NCBI RefSeq assembly: GCF_001625575.1
Contig: NZ_AUXV01000017.1
Coordinates: forward strand, 86,877-150,876
Reading direction: 5' to 3'
Length of the DNA: 64,000 nucleotides
From: Pseudoalteromonas luteoviolacea S2607
GTDB lineage: Bacteria > Pseudomonadota > Gammaproteobacteria > Enterobacterales > Alteromonadaceae
Part shown: positions 10,791-20,278 of the stretch, piece after piece
How positions within the stretch are numbered: position 1 is the stretch's first letter
Layout of the letters: every line of letters begins with the position of its first letter
Made by a program: the position numbers and the translations under genes
Notes under the pieces: generated by a model
Told to the model about the DNA's origin: nothing
What the model saw: only the letters and a program-made list of their open reading frames with translations
Database searches by the model: none

Positions 10791-13700
10791 TTATGATTCT
10801 CTTGCTTTTCTTTTACGCGCGGCAATCGCGCCCATGCCGCGTTTTTGTTTCGCGCCACTTGGTTTATTCGAGGTAACAGGCGCTGCGTTTGCCTGTGCAC
10901 TGCCCAGTAAAGTCGCCAAACTGGCTATACTTGGGTGCGCAAACAGCTCTGTCATTTGTAAATTGGGGTATTGCACTTTTAGCTCTTCATAAACAGCCAT
11001 TAACAACAGGGAGTGGCCGCCAACGTCAAAGAAATTGGCATGACGGTCAATCTCTTGAGTCTTTAAGTGTTTTTGCCAAATTTCAGCAATGGCACGCTCC
11101 GTGTCATTTTCTGCCAATGAAACAGGCTGGGCGACACGCGCCACTTTTGGCAGCTGCTGACGCTCCAATTTGCCACTGGCATTGATGGGCAGTTTTTCCA
11201 TCACGACGATATCACTTGGCACCATATAAGCGGGCATACGCTCGCCTAGCGCGCGTTTTAACTTGTCGGCAAATGCTGGCTCACTGAACTTGGGGCTTTG
11301 TATGTAGGCAATTAAACCGAGACCATGACTCTGCTGCTCGGTGACGACCACCGCCGTGTCAACATCAGGTAGCTGACTGAACTGCTGTTCAATTTCACCA
11401 AGCTCGACTCTAAAGCCACGTACTTTCACTTGGTGATCGTTACGACCGTGATACATCAACTCGCCACCTTGCCAGCTGACTAAATCACCCGTGGCATACA
11501 TGCGGGCGCCAGTGTCGCTGAACGGGTCGGCAATAAAACGAGTCGCCGTCATGTCAGGCTGTGCCCAATAGCCACGGGCCAGAATATCGCCGCCCACGTA
11601 GAGCTGGCCCACATAACCAGGAGGGACTGTCTCGAGGTTGTCATCTAAAATGTAAAGCTGACGACCAGCCAATGCGTGCCCAAGCGGCACGGACTGTTGC
11701 CCGTCATCACTGACATTCATGTCTTGGCATGGATGGATCGCCGCTTCCACCACGATTTCGGTTGGTCCATAAGTGTTGAGCAATCTCACCTGAGCAAGGC
11801 CTGTGTTTTGCCAATCTTGGATCCCAGCTACAGACATGGCTTCACCGCCCGAATGCACCTGCCTTAATTTAGGTAGATTGAGCGGTGCTTGCTGTGCTTT
11901 TCGTGCCCAACTCGCACTGATACTGCGCCAGTAAGCGGCGCTTAAATCCATCACGGCCACATGGTGTTTTTGTGCCTGTGCGTAGAGTGTGTCAGCATCC
12001 CACAACGCATCACCGCGCAACAGCACGGCCGCCCCAACCGCCCAAGTTGGGAACAGCTGCTCAACAAACGCATCAAAGTTGGCGGTTGCAAACTGCAACA
12101 CAACGTCATCGGCTTGTAGGTTGATAAAGCGTTTAGCTGACTCAATGTAGCGCGACAATGCGCCTAACTCGATGGCCACGCCTTTCGCTTTACCAGTCGA
12201 ACCTGAGGTGTAATTTAAATACGCGGTTTGATTGTCGTGATGGTGCACCTTTGGCGATGCGGTATTGAGGTGCTGCTCACTCAACAGAGTTTGAGGAGAC
12301 AAGAGTGCACCTTCAAAGGTCACCGGCAATACCGCTTCATCACTTAAGATCGCGCCACACCCGCTGTCTTGCAGCATATGCTGTAATTTGTCTGCAGGGA
12401 ATTGTTTATCTAGAGGCAAATAAGCCGCGCCTGCTTTTAAACACGCCAGCGTACTTGCCAACATCAGCGGCTTTCTGTTTTGCATCACGCCAATAACAGA
12501 TTCGGTGCCAAAACCATTGGCAATTAGCCCATGGGCCAAACGATTTGCAGTCTGCTCTAACCATTCAAAACTATAGTGCTGGTCGTTATAAATCACTGCT
12601 GTGCGCGCTGGCGTTTGCGCTGCAATCTCGCTGATTGTATGCAGCCAAGGTGTCGCAGGCAAATCAATGTCTTCGCCACGCCCTAACTGAGCAGATTCAA
12701 CTTGCTTTGTGTGCAGCGCAAAGTTGCCAATGGCTTGCTTTGGTGCATTCACAATGCCACTCAACAGAGTATTAAAGGCACTCGCCACACGCGCAATATA
12801 ATCGGCGTCATACAAAGCTGCGTTGTATTGGAATTCTAGCAATAAGGCGCCATCGTTTAATAACCGAGAGTCGATACTTAAATCAAACTGCGCTTGCTGT
12901 TGTAGCGCTTCAACTTGCTCAACCTCAACACCCGGTAATTCGAGCGCCTGCTGAACGTCTTGCTCTAGGTGATTGAACATGACTTGAAATAACGGGTTTT
13001 GTCCAAGACTACGATCTGGGTTCATCACCTCGACGAGTTTTTCGAACGGTAAATCCTGATTTTTTTGCGCCTCAATGGCGTGTGTTTTTGTAGACGACAA
13101 CACCTCAATAAAGCTTTGCTCCGCTGACAGCGCGTTACGTTGTACCAGCGTGTTGATGAAAAAGCCCATCAGTGAATGTACTTGCGAAAAACGGCGATTC
13201 GCCACTGGCACACCAATTCGTGGGGTACGCTTACCAGAAAAGCGATAGAAGAATACTTGTAGGCTACTGAGCAATAGCATAAATAAGCTTGCGCCATGCT
13301 GATGTGCTAAGGCCTGTAATTGCTCAACCTGTTGATAAGATAGCTTTAAAACCTCGCTTTGCATAGGCGCTGGCATATCAGGTTGCCTTGGATGCTGAGG
13401 CGCAAGCAGCTCTTCGTCATCATTGGCCTGTAATTGTTGCTGCCAATAGGTTAATTGTGCTTGAGCCTCTGAGCTTGAAAGCCACTGCTGCTGCCAAGCC
13501 GCAAAGTCACCATAATTCACGGTATGGTCGGTGCTAGGTAAGGGCTGTGTGCCAACCAATGCCGCGTAATAACGGCTAATATCTGCCAAGACCAGATCGA
13601 AACTCCACGCATCACTGGCGATGTGGTGCATCACTAAAACCAGCTGCGTACGACTATCTGGCAACTGAATCAGTGCGGCTCTAAAGTTTTCACCGCGCTC

Positions 13701-16046
13701 TAATGCAAAGGGCTGCTTGTAGAAGGTTTTAAGCCATACTTTAGCTGCGGCGTCTGGATCTGAGCTATCACTAAAATCGGCCTGTTGCCAATTGAGTGCT
13801 TGTGCGCTTAACTGTTGCTGCCACTGCCCTGATTCATCTTTGCCATAGGCGTGACGTAAAATGCCCTGCTGCGCAAAGATATGGGCCACGGCGCGGTGCA
13901 AATACGTTGCATTGATCTCCCCTTTGAGTGTCAAGCTGGCACCGATGTGATAAGCACTACTCAATGGTTCTAACTGCCACAAAAATAGCTGTCTTTGTTG
14001 CTGAGCACTCAAAGGGTAAGCTGCTTGCTCTAGCGCGGGGATAAACGTCTGTTCTTGGTTAGTTGCGATACTTTCGCGCACCAACTGGCAAAAGTCGCCA
14101 AATTTATGGGCGGCAAATACCGCCGTTGGCTCAATCTGACAGTTAAACGCTGCTTGTACCTTTGCCAACAGCAGAGCTGCTTTGATCGAGCTGCCACCCA
14201 AGGCAAAGAAGTCCGCGTTATCGCTATTGACTGGGTAGTGCAACACGCTTTGCCACAATACAGCTAAACGTTGCGCCACCTCATCCCATGTGTGTTGGTC
14301 ATCACCGCCATGACTCACTGCAAGCTGTTGCAATTGTGTCAGGTTAAATACCCCATAAGTTGCCAATTTCTCGGCTTGCAGTAACTTCATACACGCGCTG
14401 CGCTGCAATTTACCACTGGAGGTTTTGGGCAGTCCACCTTGGTCCAGTAACACCACAAGCTCTGGACAATTGCCAAATTGCGCAATAATAAAATCTCTGA
14501 CAATCAATGCCGTTTGTTCAGCGGGCACGTCGTTGCGATATACATTGGCGGTTTCAATCGCCACACCAATGCCCTCACCGCTTTGCTCACTTGGGACAGG
14601 GAAAGCAGACACGCGACCCTGACGCACAAAACTCAGTGCCCCTTCAATGGCACGCTCGATGTCTTGTGGATAGACGTTATGGCCATTCATGATAATCAGG
14701 TCTTTTTGACGACCAGATATAAACAACTGGCCACCGTGGATATAGCCCACATCGCCCGTTCTTAACCAGCGTTTCCCATCATGTTCCACAAAGGTTTCTT
14801 GGGTTGCTTGCTCATTGCGCCAGTAGCCTACCGCAATGCTTGGACCACTCGCCCAAATCTCACCAATATGACCCGGTGCCATCTCATCAAAACTGGTTGG
14901 GCAAGTAATACGCACTTGGTGTTCACTGGCGACAACGCCACACCCAACCTGATGGGTATATTCGTCACTATCGCGCAAGTCTTTAGCGTGCTGCAATACC
15001 GCTTTACCCGCTGCCAACTCACGCGTATCAAACGCCTCAATCACTGCACCTTGCGATGGTATGCTACCGGTAACATATAGAGTGCCTTCGGCGAGGCCAT
15101 AACATGGATAGAGCGCAGTTGGTTTAAACCCTTGCGCCGCATATTTTTGTGCAAAACTTAGTAAGGTATCGTGGCGAATAGGCTCAGCACCAGAGAAAAA
15201 TACCCGTAAACTGCTCAAATCCAAATCGGCGACCTGCTTATCTTTCACGCGCTCAATACACAAGCGATACGAAAAGTCAGGGCCGCCACTCATAGTGGCT
15301 TTGTATTCAGATATCAGTTGTAACCATCGCGCTGGGCGCTCCATAAAGTACCTAGGTGAGCACAGTACGAGTTTATATCCCGTATAAATCGGCTGCAGCA
15401 ACCCACCAATTAACCCCATATCATGGAACAGAGGTAGCCAGCTCACGAGCACATCATCTTGGGTAATATTCATGCCCTCTGCAATGGCTTTTTCATTACC
15501 AAGTAAATTACCATGACTGACCATGACGCCTTTGGGCTTCGCAGTTGACCCTGACGTGTATTGTAAAAACGCGATTTCTTCAGACTTGGCTGAGTGGCGT
15601 TCGACTGTTTCATGTTGTTCACAGAACTCATCAATCACCAGCATTTTGCTGCCATCAACTTGCTCAACCAGCGCTTCCACGGTCGAGGTAAATCGTGCCG
15701 TGGTGAGCACCACAGCGGCTTCTGAATCTTCTGCAATACCTACCGTACGCGCAATATGCTGTGCTTTGGTTGACTCAGGTGGAAAGCTTGGAATGGCCGT
15801 TACACCAAGGTACTGACATGCTAAAAAGCTCGTCACATACTCAATACCGGTGTCCATTAAGATCAGCGCTCTGTCGCCTGCCACCACGTGATTTTTCAAA
15901 TGGCTGGCAACCATCAAGCTCTGAGCATATAGCTCCCCAAAGCTCCATGGCGTCTGTGCTTTTTTATCCACACAGACTAGCGCGATGTTGTCCGGCTGCT
16001 GCGCAGCGTGCCGCGCTAAGTGATCCATAATGGTGATGGCGGTCAT
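10791..16046 (-). CDS. Fatty acyl-AMP ligase / NRPS starter, FAAL-ACP-C-A-T
   Basis: A 1751-residue initiating synthetase. The first ~580 residues are a fatty acyl-AMP ligase (QYTSGSTAKPKG, GGPDFSYRLC, RTGDVGY) that activates a fatty acid and passes it to the following carrier (ALGGSS). A condensation domain (YPLSAQQQR; active motif HHIASDAWS, with Ala where Gly is usual) then N-acylates the amino acid chosen by the adenylation domain (YTSGSTGKAKG, NTYGPTE), held on the C-terminal carrier (FFDVGGHSLL). Aligned with the EntF pocket, the adenylation code reads D-A-E-D-H-G-T-V-E plus Lys; the two acidic residues suggest a cationic side chain such as Lys. The Lys/Arg-rich tail may dock with the PKS. 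GTG/ATG context with GGAG supports the start at 16046. The layout parallels PvdL, which starts pyoverdine synthesis. Confidence 0.95.
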   Translation of the reverse strand: MTAITIMDHLARHAAQQPDNIALVCVDKKAQTPWSFGELYAQSLMVASHLKNHVVAGDRALILMDTGIEYVTSFLACQYLGVTAIPSFPPESTKAQHIARTVGIAEDSEAAVVLTTARFTSTVEALVEQVDGSKMLVIDEFCEQHETVERHSAKSEEIAFLQYTSGSTAKPKGVMVSHGNLLGNEKAIAEGMNITQDDVLVSWLPLFHDMGLIGGLLQPIYTGYKLVLCSPRYFMERPARWLQLISEYKATMSGGPDFSYRLCIERVKDKQVADLDLSSLRVFFSGAEPIRHDTLLSFAQKYAAQGFKPTALYPCYGLAEGTLYVTGSIPSQGAVIEAFDTRELAAGKAVLQHAKDLRDSDEYTHQVGCGVVASEHQVRITCPTSFDEMAPGHIGEIWASGPSIAVGYWRNEQATQETFVEHDGKRWLRTGDVGYIHGGQLFISGRQKDLIIMNGHNVYPQDIERAIEGALSFVRQGRVSAFPVPSEQSGEGIGVAIETANVYRNDVPAEQTALIVRDFIIAQFGNCPELVVLLDQGGLPKTSSGKLQRSACMKLLQAEKLATYGVFNLTQLQQLAVSHGGDDQHTWDEVAQRLAVLWQSVLHYPVNSDNADFFALGGSSIKAALLLAKVQAAFNCQIEPTAVFAAHKFGDFCQLVRESIATNQEQTFIPALEQAAYPLSAQQQRQLFLWQLEPLSSAYHIGASLTLKGEINATYLHRAVAHIFAQQGILRHAYGKDESGQWQQQLSAQALNWQQADFSDSSDPDAAAKVWLKTFYKQPFALERGENFRAALIQLPDSRTQLVLVMHHIASDAWSFDLVLADISRYYAALVGTQPLPSTDHTVNYGDFAAWQQQWLSSSEAQAQLTYWQQQLQANDDEELLAPQHPRQPDMPAPMQSEVLKLSYQQVEQLQALAHQHGASLFMLLLSSLQVFFYRFSGKRTPRIGVPVANRRFSQVHSLMGFFINTLVQRNALSAEQSFIEVLSSTKTHAIEAQKNQDLPFEKLVEVMNPDRSLGQNPLFQVMFNHLEQDVQQALELPGVEVEQVEALQQQAQFDLSIDSRLLNDGALLLEFQYNAALYDADYIARVASAFNTLLSGIVNAPKQAIGNFALHTKQVESAQLGRGEDIDLPATPWLHTISEIAAQTPARTAVIYNDQHYSFEWLEQTANRLAHGLIANGFGTESVIGVMQNRKPLMLASTLACLKAGAAYLPLDKQFPADKLQHMLQDSGCGAILSDEAVLPVTFEGALLSPQTLLSEQHLNTASPKVHHHDNQTAYLNYTSGSTGKAKGVAIELGALSRYIESAKRFINLQADDVVLQFATANFDAFVEQLFPTWAVGAAVLLRGDALWDADTLYAQAQKHHVAVMDLSAAYWRSISASWARKAQQAPLNLPKLRQVHSGGEAMSVAGIQDWQNTGLAQVRLLNTYGPTEIVVEAAIHPCQDMNVSDDGQQSVPLGHALAGRQLYILDDNLETVPPGYVGQLYVGGDILARGYWAQPDMTATRFIADPFSDTGARMYATGDLVSWQGGELMYHGRNDHQVKVRGFRVELGEIEQQFSQLPDVDTAVVVTEQQSHGLGLIAYIQSPKFSEPAFADKLKRALGERMPAYMVPSDIVVMEKLPINASGKLERQQLPKVARVAQPVSLAENDTERAIAEIWQKHLKTQEIDRHANFFDVGGHSLLLMAVYEELKVQYPNLQMTELFAHPSIASLATLLGSAQANAAPVTSNKPSGAKQKRGMGAIAARKRKARES

Positions 16047-16230
16047 GATTTACTCCATGAAAGTTATCTAGCAATTGCGCATGCTGAATTTAATTTTGGC
16101 TATTTTTTGTCTGATTACGCCAAGCTGATGCGCTTGATTAAATGGGTGCTGCCCACGATTCGGATTTATGAAGTGAGGCGTTGAAAAAGAGCGGCTTGCT
16201 TGCAAGACGCTCAATTGTCGCGTACACGTT

Positions 16231-16437
16231 TTATTGAGCCATTGCGTTTCTGAGGCTCAAGGGACGCATATCTGTCCAATGTGTTTTGATATGCTCAAGA
16301 CACGTAGCCTTGTCACCACTCACACCCGTGTCTTGCCAACCGCCGGGGACTGATTTGTAACTTGGCCACAAAGAGTACTGTTCTTCGTGATTCATGATCA
16401 CTTTAAAAGTGCCGTTTTCGTTATCGAAACTCATCAC
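16231..16437 (-). CDS. MbtH-like NRPS accessory protein
   Basis: A 68-residue protein with the family signature: NHEEQYSLWP, then VPGGWQ, then the Trp-Thr-Asp-Met-Arg-Pro-Leu-Ser-Leu end. MbtH proteins bind adenylation domains and are often needed for their folding or activity. It lies between the acylase and FAAL-NRPS genes in the same direction, so it presumably serves the adenylation domains of this pathway. A strong stem-loop separates it from the acylase gene upstream. Confidence 0.95.
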   Translation of the reverse strand: MMSFDNENGTFKVIMNHEEQYSLWPSYKSVPGGWQDTGVSGDKATCLEHIKTHWTDMRPLSLRNAMAQ

Positions 16438-16450
16438 ATTTTTCCAAAAT

Positions 16451-16485
16451 TTAGACTGTCGCCACTGTGACGCGCGACAGTCTAA
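16451..16485 (-). promoter_or_regulatory. 12-bp perfect stem-loop between acylase and mbtH
   Basis: TTAGACTGTCGC (16451-16462) is exactly complementary to GCGACAGTCTAA (16474-16485) with an 11-nt loop, within the 53 bases separating the acylase stop from the mbtH start. The minus-strand sequence after it is only ATTTTGG, so it is a weak terminator at best; partial termination or mRNA-end protection would let the acylase and synthetase genes be expressed at different levels. Confidence 0.55.
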
Positions 16486-16490
16486 GATTT

Positions 16491-18923
16491 TTAGTCTTTT
16501 TTCACAGTAAGTGTCATTTCACTAATTTTGCCCTGTTTAATTTGCGCATCGGTATACGGCAAATCAATCAGACCTTTACCTGCGGCATAGTGCTCACTGG
16601 CATCGGTAAAGTGCGGCGAATTAGGGTTGTTACTCTGTGAATAAGTCAATAAGCCACGTGCCTGTGGACCGTGCTCATTGAAGCCAACCACCATCATCCA
16701 GCTAGATCCATAGTTAATTGGGTAACCATCTGTGCTCAGGCCCGTTCTGGTTGGCCAAGTTGGGTCTAAAACTTCACGAATTGGTGCAGCCATGGTCGGT
16801 GCGAATGATGTTAAGTCCATCGCATTGGTCGTTGAGAAGATATTGAATCCACCGCTGTGGTGATCAGAGCCCGGCCATGGGATACGACGCTCGCCTTTCT
16901 GTAAATATTGCAACTCACCCAATGTCGCATCAATGGCAAAACCAGCATTCTCAAGTTGCTTGCTCGCAGCGAGTAATTTAATCAGGGTCGACTTTTCAGC
17001 TTTAACGATGCTCGGCGTCACCGCTGGGAACGCAGCATTGAACTGCACAACAAGATCCTCATCCGTTAGCAAGTTAAAAAACTCTTTGGCAAGGGGCGCC
17101 GATTTAGAATTGGCATTGAACTTACCATCCCACTTTGCAAATGCCTGACAAGCTGGGTTAACTGGCATGCTCAGCGTGTCAGTGACTGCCAACGTTTGCC
17201 CCGCATACAATGCACAAGTCGCCATCACCGTAGGTTTATATAGTTCGAATGATGCGCTAGTACCGGTCACAATGCTTTCCAATTCATGACGGTCAAACTT
17301 ACCATCTGCACCACGGGCAAAACGCATAAGGTTAATATTATATCGCGTACGGCGTGTTTGTTTGTAATCAACGTGGCCATAAAGCGGCGAATAACCACTC
17401 AGCTTGCTGTGTAAGTTCGTTAACCAGTATGAGTTATTAGCATTTTGCACATAATCTTGACGACGCAGTTTAGGGGCACGTTCATACGGTACTTCTTGCT
17501 GAAATACCAATGCGCTATTAGTGCCCGGTAACACAGCTAGTTTGGTTTTTTTATAAACCTCTGAAATCAACGGGTGGTTGCGCAGTAGCTCCTCGCCAAC
17601 AGGGGTCACATCTGGCACATTTGAGTCGTCAACAAAGAACACTTCACCAAGCTTGTCGGCCACTAGGGTGTTATTAAACGCAAGTCCATCGTGGTTTTTG
17701 AAGGTCTCGATAAAGTTATCTAGATTTGTTGCACGGTTCATTGCCAACCAATGATCGATACCGCCTAAGTTATCAATATTGGTGTCACGGACCACGTAGG
17801 CATTCTTGCTATCCCAAGGAAAGTTTTTCTGATCTTCGATGACGTAACCAATTGGGGTCGTAAAGTAGTCTTTTTTCATGGTGAGTACACCCATTGGGGT
17901 GAGTACTTCAACATTGACTTGTTTTTTCTCGATATCTACCCACTGGCCATCAAACTTGTATTGCAGCGGGTTTTGCGGGTTCAATTCCAACTGATAAACC
18001 ACTTCGTGCCTTGAAGCAGAATAAGTGTGTGTCCAAGCTAAATCTTCATTAAAACCGATATTCACGATGCCAGGTACACCAATGACCGACGCCCCCATCG
18101 TGCTAAAGTCACCTTCAACACTGGCATGGTTAGCCCAAAAACGTAAATTGCCATTGAATGGGAAGTGCGGGTTTGCGAGCAATAAGCCGCGACCATTACT
18201 GGTCACTTCATGACCTAAAGCCCAGCCATTTGAACCTTGTGTTAACTGCTTGGGTTTGTAATCCGTATTGCTGGCCATTAGCCATGGTTTTTCAGATTGC
18301 TGCGCTTGTTTTGCAATTGTCGGTAGCCACTCGTTACCGGTCCCAGGGTTGGCCTGTAAGATTTGGACGAGTAAACGCCCAATGCTGTTTTGTGTCGCAG
18401 ACGCCAGCACCGATGCAACCACATCAACACCATCGATTGGTTTTACCCATGCTTTGCCACTACAAGCAGGTGCTAATTCAGCGTTACCCGCCTGTACATC
18501 TTGCAGATATTGGTTATACCCCGCTGCGAATCCGTCAGCCAATGCGCGAGTATCTGCTGACAAATTAGCGTACTCTCGGGCAACTCTGCCATGGAGGTCG
18601 ATGATTTTATAACCTAAGTCTAAACTTACAAAAAAGTTATCCTGACCATTTTTATGCGGTCCCAAGTATTTAGCACGCTCACCTCTGACACGAACATACC
18701 CATCAGCCAAGATACACGCATGATCTTGTGCTTGCGCGTAGGCGTTACCATACCCGAGTCCATACAAAGATTTAGCCTGAATATGCGGGATACCATGCTC
18801 TGTGCGCGTAATTTTAACATCTTCACTTAGGCTCTTATTAGAGGTACTCGCTTGCGCGATGAAATGACACCCAGAAATGGCAAATGCGGCCAGTACAGGC
18901 ACTACCGTAGATTTTAACTTCAT
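16491..18923 (-). CDS. Penicillin-acylase-family Ntn hydrolase, PvdQ-like acylase
   Basis: An 810-residue exported enzyme. A lipoprotein-like signal (AISGC at residues 16-20) precedes an alpha subunit; the candidate N-terminal nucleophile is Ser231 in QGSNGWALG, where autocleavage would release the beta subunit, followed by LANPHFPF. In this family (penicillin acylase, AHL acylases, PvdQ) the processed heterodimer hydrolyses an amide bond, often removing a fatty acyl chain. Here the next genes make a peptide that an FAAL should acylate, and an iron-regulated sigma factor is divergent, so removal of the acyl chain from a periplasmic precursor, as PvdQ does for pyoverdine, is the best inference. 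Degradation of acyl-homoserine lactones is an alternative. Start supported by AAGGAAAG six bases upstream of ATG. Confidence 0.9.
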   Translation of the reverse strand: MKLKSTVVPVLAAFAISGCHFIAQASTSNKSLSEDVKITRTEHGIPHIQAKSLYGLGYGNAYAQAQDHACILADGYVRVRGERAKYLGPHKNGQDNFFVSLDLGYKIIDLHGRVAREYANLSADTRALADGFAAGYNQYLQDVQAGNAELAPACSGKAWVKPIDGVDVVASVLASATQNSIGRLLVQILQANPGTGNEWLPTIAKQAQQSEKPWLMASNTDYKPKQLTQGSNGWALGHEVTSNGRGLLLANPHFPFNGNLRFWANHASVEGDFSTMGASVIGVPGIVNIGFNEDLAWTHTYSASRHEVVYQLELNPQNPLQYKFDGQWVDIEKKQVNVEVLTPMGVLTMKKDYFTTPIGYVIEDQKNFPWDSKNAYVVRDTNIDNLGGIDHWLAMNRATNLDNFIETFKNHDGLAFNNTLVADKLGEVFFVDDSNVPDVTPVGEELLRNHPLISEVYKKTKLAVLPGTNSALVFQQEVPYERAPKLRRQDYVQNANNSYWLTNLHSKLSGYSPLYGHVDYKQTRRTRYNINLMRFARGADGKFDRHELESIVTGTSASFELYKPTVMATCALYAGQTLAVTDTLSMPVNPACQAFAKWDGKFNANSKSAPLAKEFFNLLTDEDLVVQFNAAFPAVTPSIVKAEKSTLIKLLAASKQLENAGFAIDATLGELQYLQKGERRIPWPGSDHHSGGFNIFSTTNAMDLTSFAPTMAAPIREVLDPTWPTRTGLSTDGYPINYGSSWMMVVGFNEHGPQARGLLTYSQSNNPNSPHFTDASEHYAAGKGLIDLPYTDAQIKQGKISEMTLTVKKD

Positions 18924-19144
18924 AGCTTTCCTTAATTTTTTACGCTGTTAAAAATTCAAACCCGTGCAGACATGACGGATATAAACAGAAAAAAAAAACT
19001 GAAAATAACACCTCACACTGTTGTTAAAAACAGAACAAAAGTAAGTAAAAAGAAAGCTTGTTTAATTACAAGTTAATGACAGTTTAATTAGCAAAGGCGC
19101 ACAAAAGACTTGACTGCTAATGCAAGATCAAAATAACATAATAG

Positions 19145-19159
19145 TGATAATTATTATCA
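19145..19159 (+). promoter_or_regulatory. Fur box upstream of the ECF sigma gene
   Basis: TGATAATTATTATCA is a perfect 7-1-7 inverted repeat (TGATAAT-T-ATTATCA) and matches the core of the classic Fur operator. It ends 45 bases before the GTG start of the sigma factor, suitable for promoter overlap, and lies about 220 bases from the divergent acylase start. It predicts repression by iron-loaded Fur. Confidence 0.85.
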
Positions 19160-19204
19160 TTCTCTATTACGGATCAACATTCAGGACAAATAGGAGTAAA
19201 AACA

Positions 19205-19729
19205 GTGCAGCAGCTCTGTGTTAAGTGGTCAAAGGTTATTGCTGAAAATGAAGCTAAATTACTTGCTTATTTGAACAATATTTTACGCTGCCCTTATCTA
19301 GCCGAGGACGCATTACAAGACACATTCATTCGTTTATCAGGGATGTCAAAATGTCAGGATTGCCAAGTTAAGAATACCAAGAGTTACTGTTATCAAGTCG
19401 CAAGGAATATCGCCATTGATATGATCCGTAAACAAAATAGAGAATCTCTTGTTGATTTAGAATCTGTTCAAACGGAACAATTTGACGACGAAAGCTCAAA
19501 CATTGAAGAAAAGTACATTGATGCACAGTTGTCAGATAAGGTGAATAATACCATTGGTAAGCTCTCACAACGCCATCAAAATGTCGTTAGCTTCTATCGT
19601 GATGGTCGTTTAAAGCAAAAAGAAATCGCCAAGATGTATCATATTTCTCCAACTTTAGTGAATTTTATGATTAAAGAAGCCATTCAGTCTTGTCAGAATG
19701 AATTGCAAGCTGGTGCTGTCGCACACTGA
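19205..19729 (+). CDS. ECF sigma-70 factor, iron-starvation type
   Basis: A 174-residue protein with sigma region 2 (residues about 10-80; AEDALQDTFIRL and SYCYQVARNIAIDMIRK) and region 4 (about 115-165; SQRHQNVVSFYRDGRLKQKE, then HTH). It lacks other domains, as expected for an extracytoplasmic-function sigma. GTG start is set by AGGAG at 19192-19196. The Fur box just upstream and the divergent NRPS pathway suggest a PvdS/FecI-like role, switching on siderophore genes in low iron. No FecR-type anti-sigma or TonB-dependent receptor is nearby, so control may be by Fur alone, as for PvdS-like factors, or partners may lie to the left of the window. Its target promoters were not identified. Confidence 0.85.
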   Translation: MQQLCVKWSKVIAENEAKLLAYLNNILRCPYLAEDALQDTFIRLSGMSKCQDCQVKNTKSYCYQVARNIAIDMIRKQNRESLVDLESVQTEQFDDESSNIEEKYIDAQLSDKVNNTIGKLSQRHQNVVSFYRDGRLKQKEIAKMYHISPTLVNFMIKEAIQSCQNELQAGAVAH

Positions 19730-19736
19730 TAGCGCC

Positions 19737-20228
19737 TTATTCAGCTAGACCTAGCGCGTCTTTGGCGCGCAGTTTAGCCGAAATGAAATCACCATGAGCA
19801 ACATACATCAACCCCGCAATTTTACGCACCGTGTAATCTTCTTGTGGGTCTAACTTTCCATCCGAAAAGGCCACCATCCACATCAGCTCAATGACTTCGA
19901 TGCGTGCGAGCTCGTCAGTATGTTCATTGACAACTTTGATAAAGCGATGCAGGTCAATTGCCGTATCTACCAACTGCTGTGCCTCTGAGCGAATTAATTC
20001 ACTACTTTGCGCACTTAGCTGACATTGACGTTGAAGCAGCTTGGCGACCATTTCTAACTCTTGCGGCATCACCTCATTGTCTGCACGCATCACTTCAACC
20101 ATCAGTGCCGCCAGTGCTGTAGCAAAGCTCATAGACGCTTGTTCTTCTTGAGAATTATTTAAGCTCGCTAAAAACTCTTTAACTCGTTCTAACAATTGTC
20201 GCTCCTTTTGATACACTTGAGGTATCAT
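19737..20228 (-). CDS. TerB/DjlA-like domain protein
   Basis: A 163-residue soluble all-helical protein. It has the paired pattern of TerB-like domains: ALAALMVEVMRADNEV...ELEMVAKLL near residues 38-65 and ELMWMVAFSDGKLDPQED...VRKIAGLMYV near 115-145, each with an acidic segment of the type that can bind metal. Members occur in tellurite-resistance systems and as stand-alone proteins in many marine gammaproteobacteria; the role of the latter is not established. It converges with the sigma gene, eight bases apart, and looks unrelated to it. Its ribosome binding site is weak. Confidence 0.75.
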   Translation of the reverse strand: MIPQVYQKERQLLERVKEFLASLNNSQEEQASMSFATALAALMVEVMRADNEVMPQELEMVAKLLQRQCQLSAQSSELIRSEAQQLVDTAIDLHRFIKVVNEHTDELARIEVIELMWMVAFSDGKLDPQEDYTVRKIAGLMYVAHGDFISAKLRAKDALGLAE

Positions 20229-20278
20229 TCAAACAGTGGTTTTTATTCATATGACCCAAGCATTTCAAGGCTTCATAC

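Noticed and set aside
16491..18923. Quorum-quenching AHL acylase as the main function
   Set aside because: Possible from family alone, but the position beside an FAAL-NRPS and Fur-regulated sigma makes precursor deacylation the better explanation.
18924..19060. PvdS-type (TAAAT...CGT) promoter for the acylase
   Set aside because: CGT occurs on the minus strand but without a convincing TAAAT-like element at 16-17 bases; the sigma factor's real target motif is unknown.
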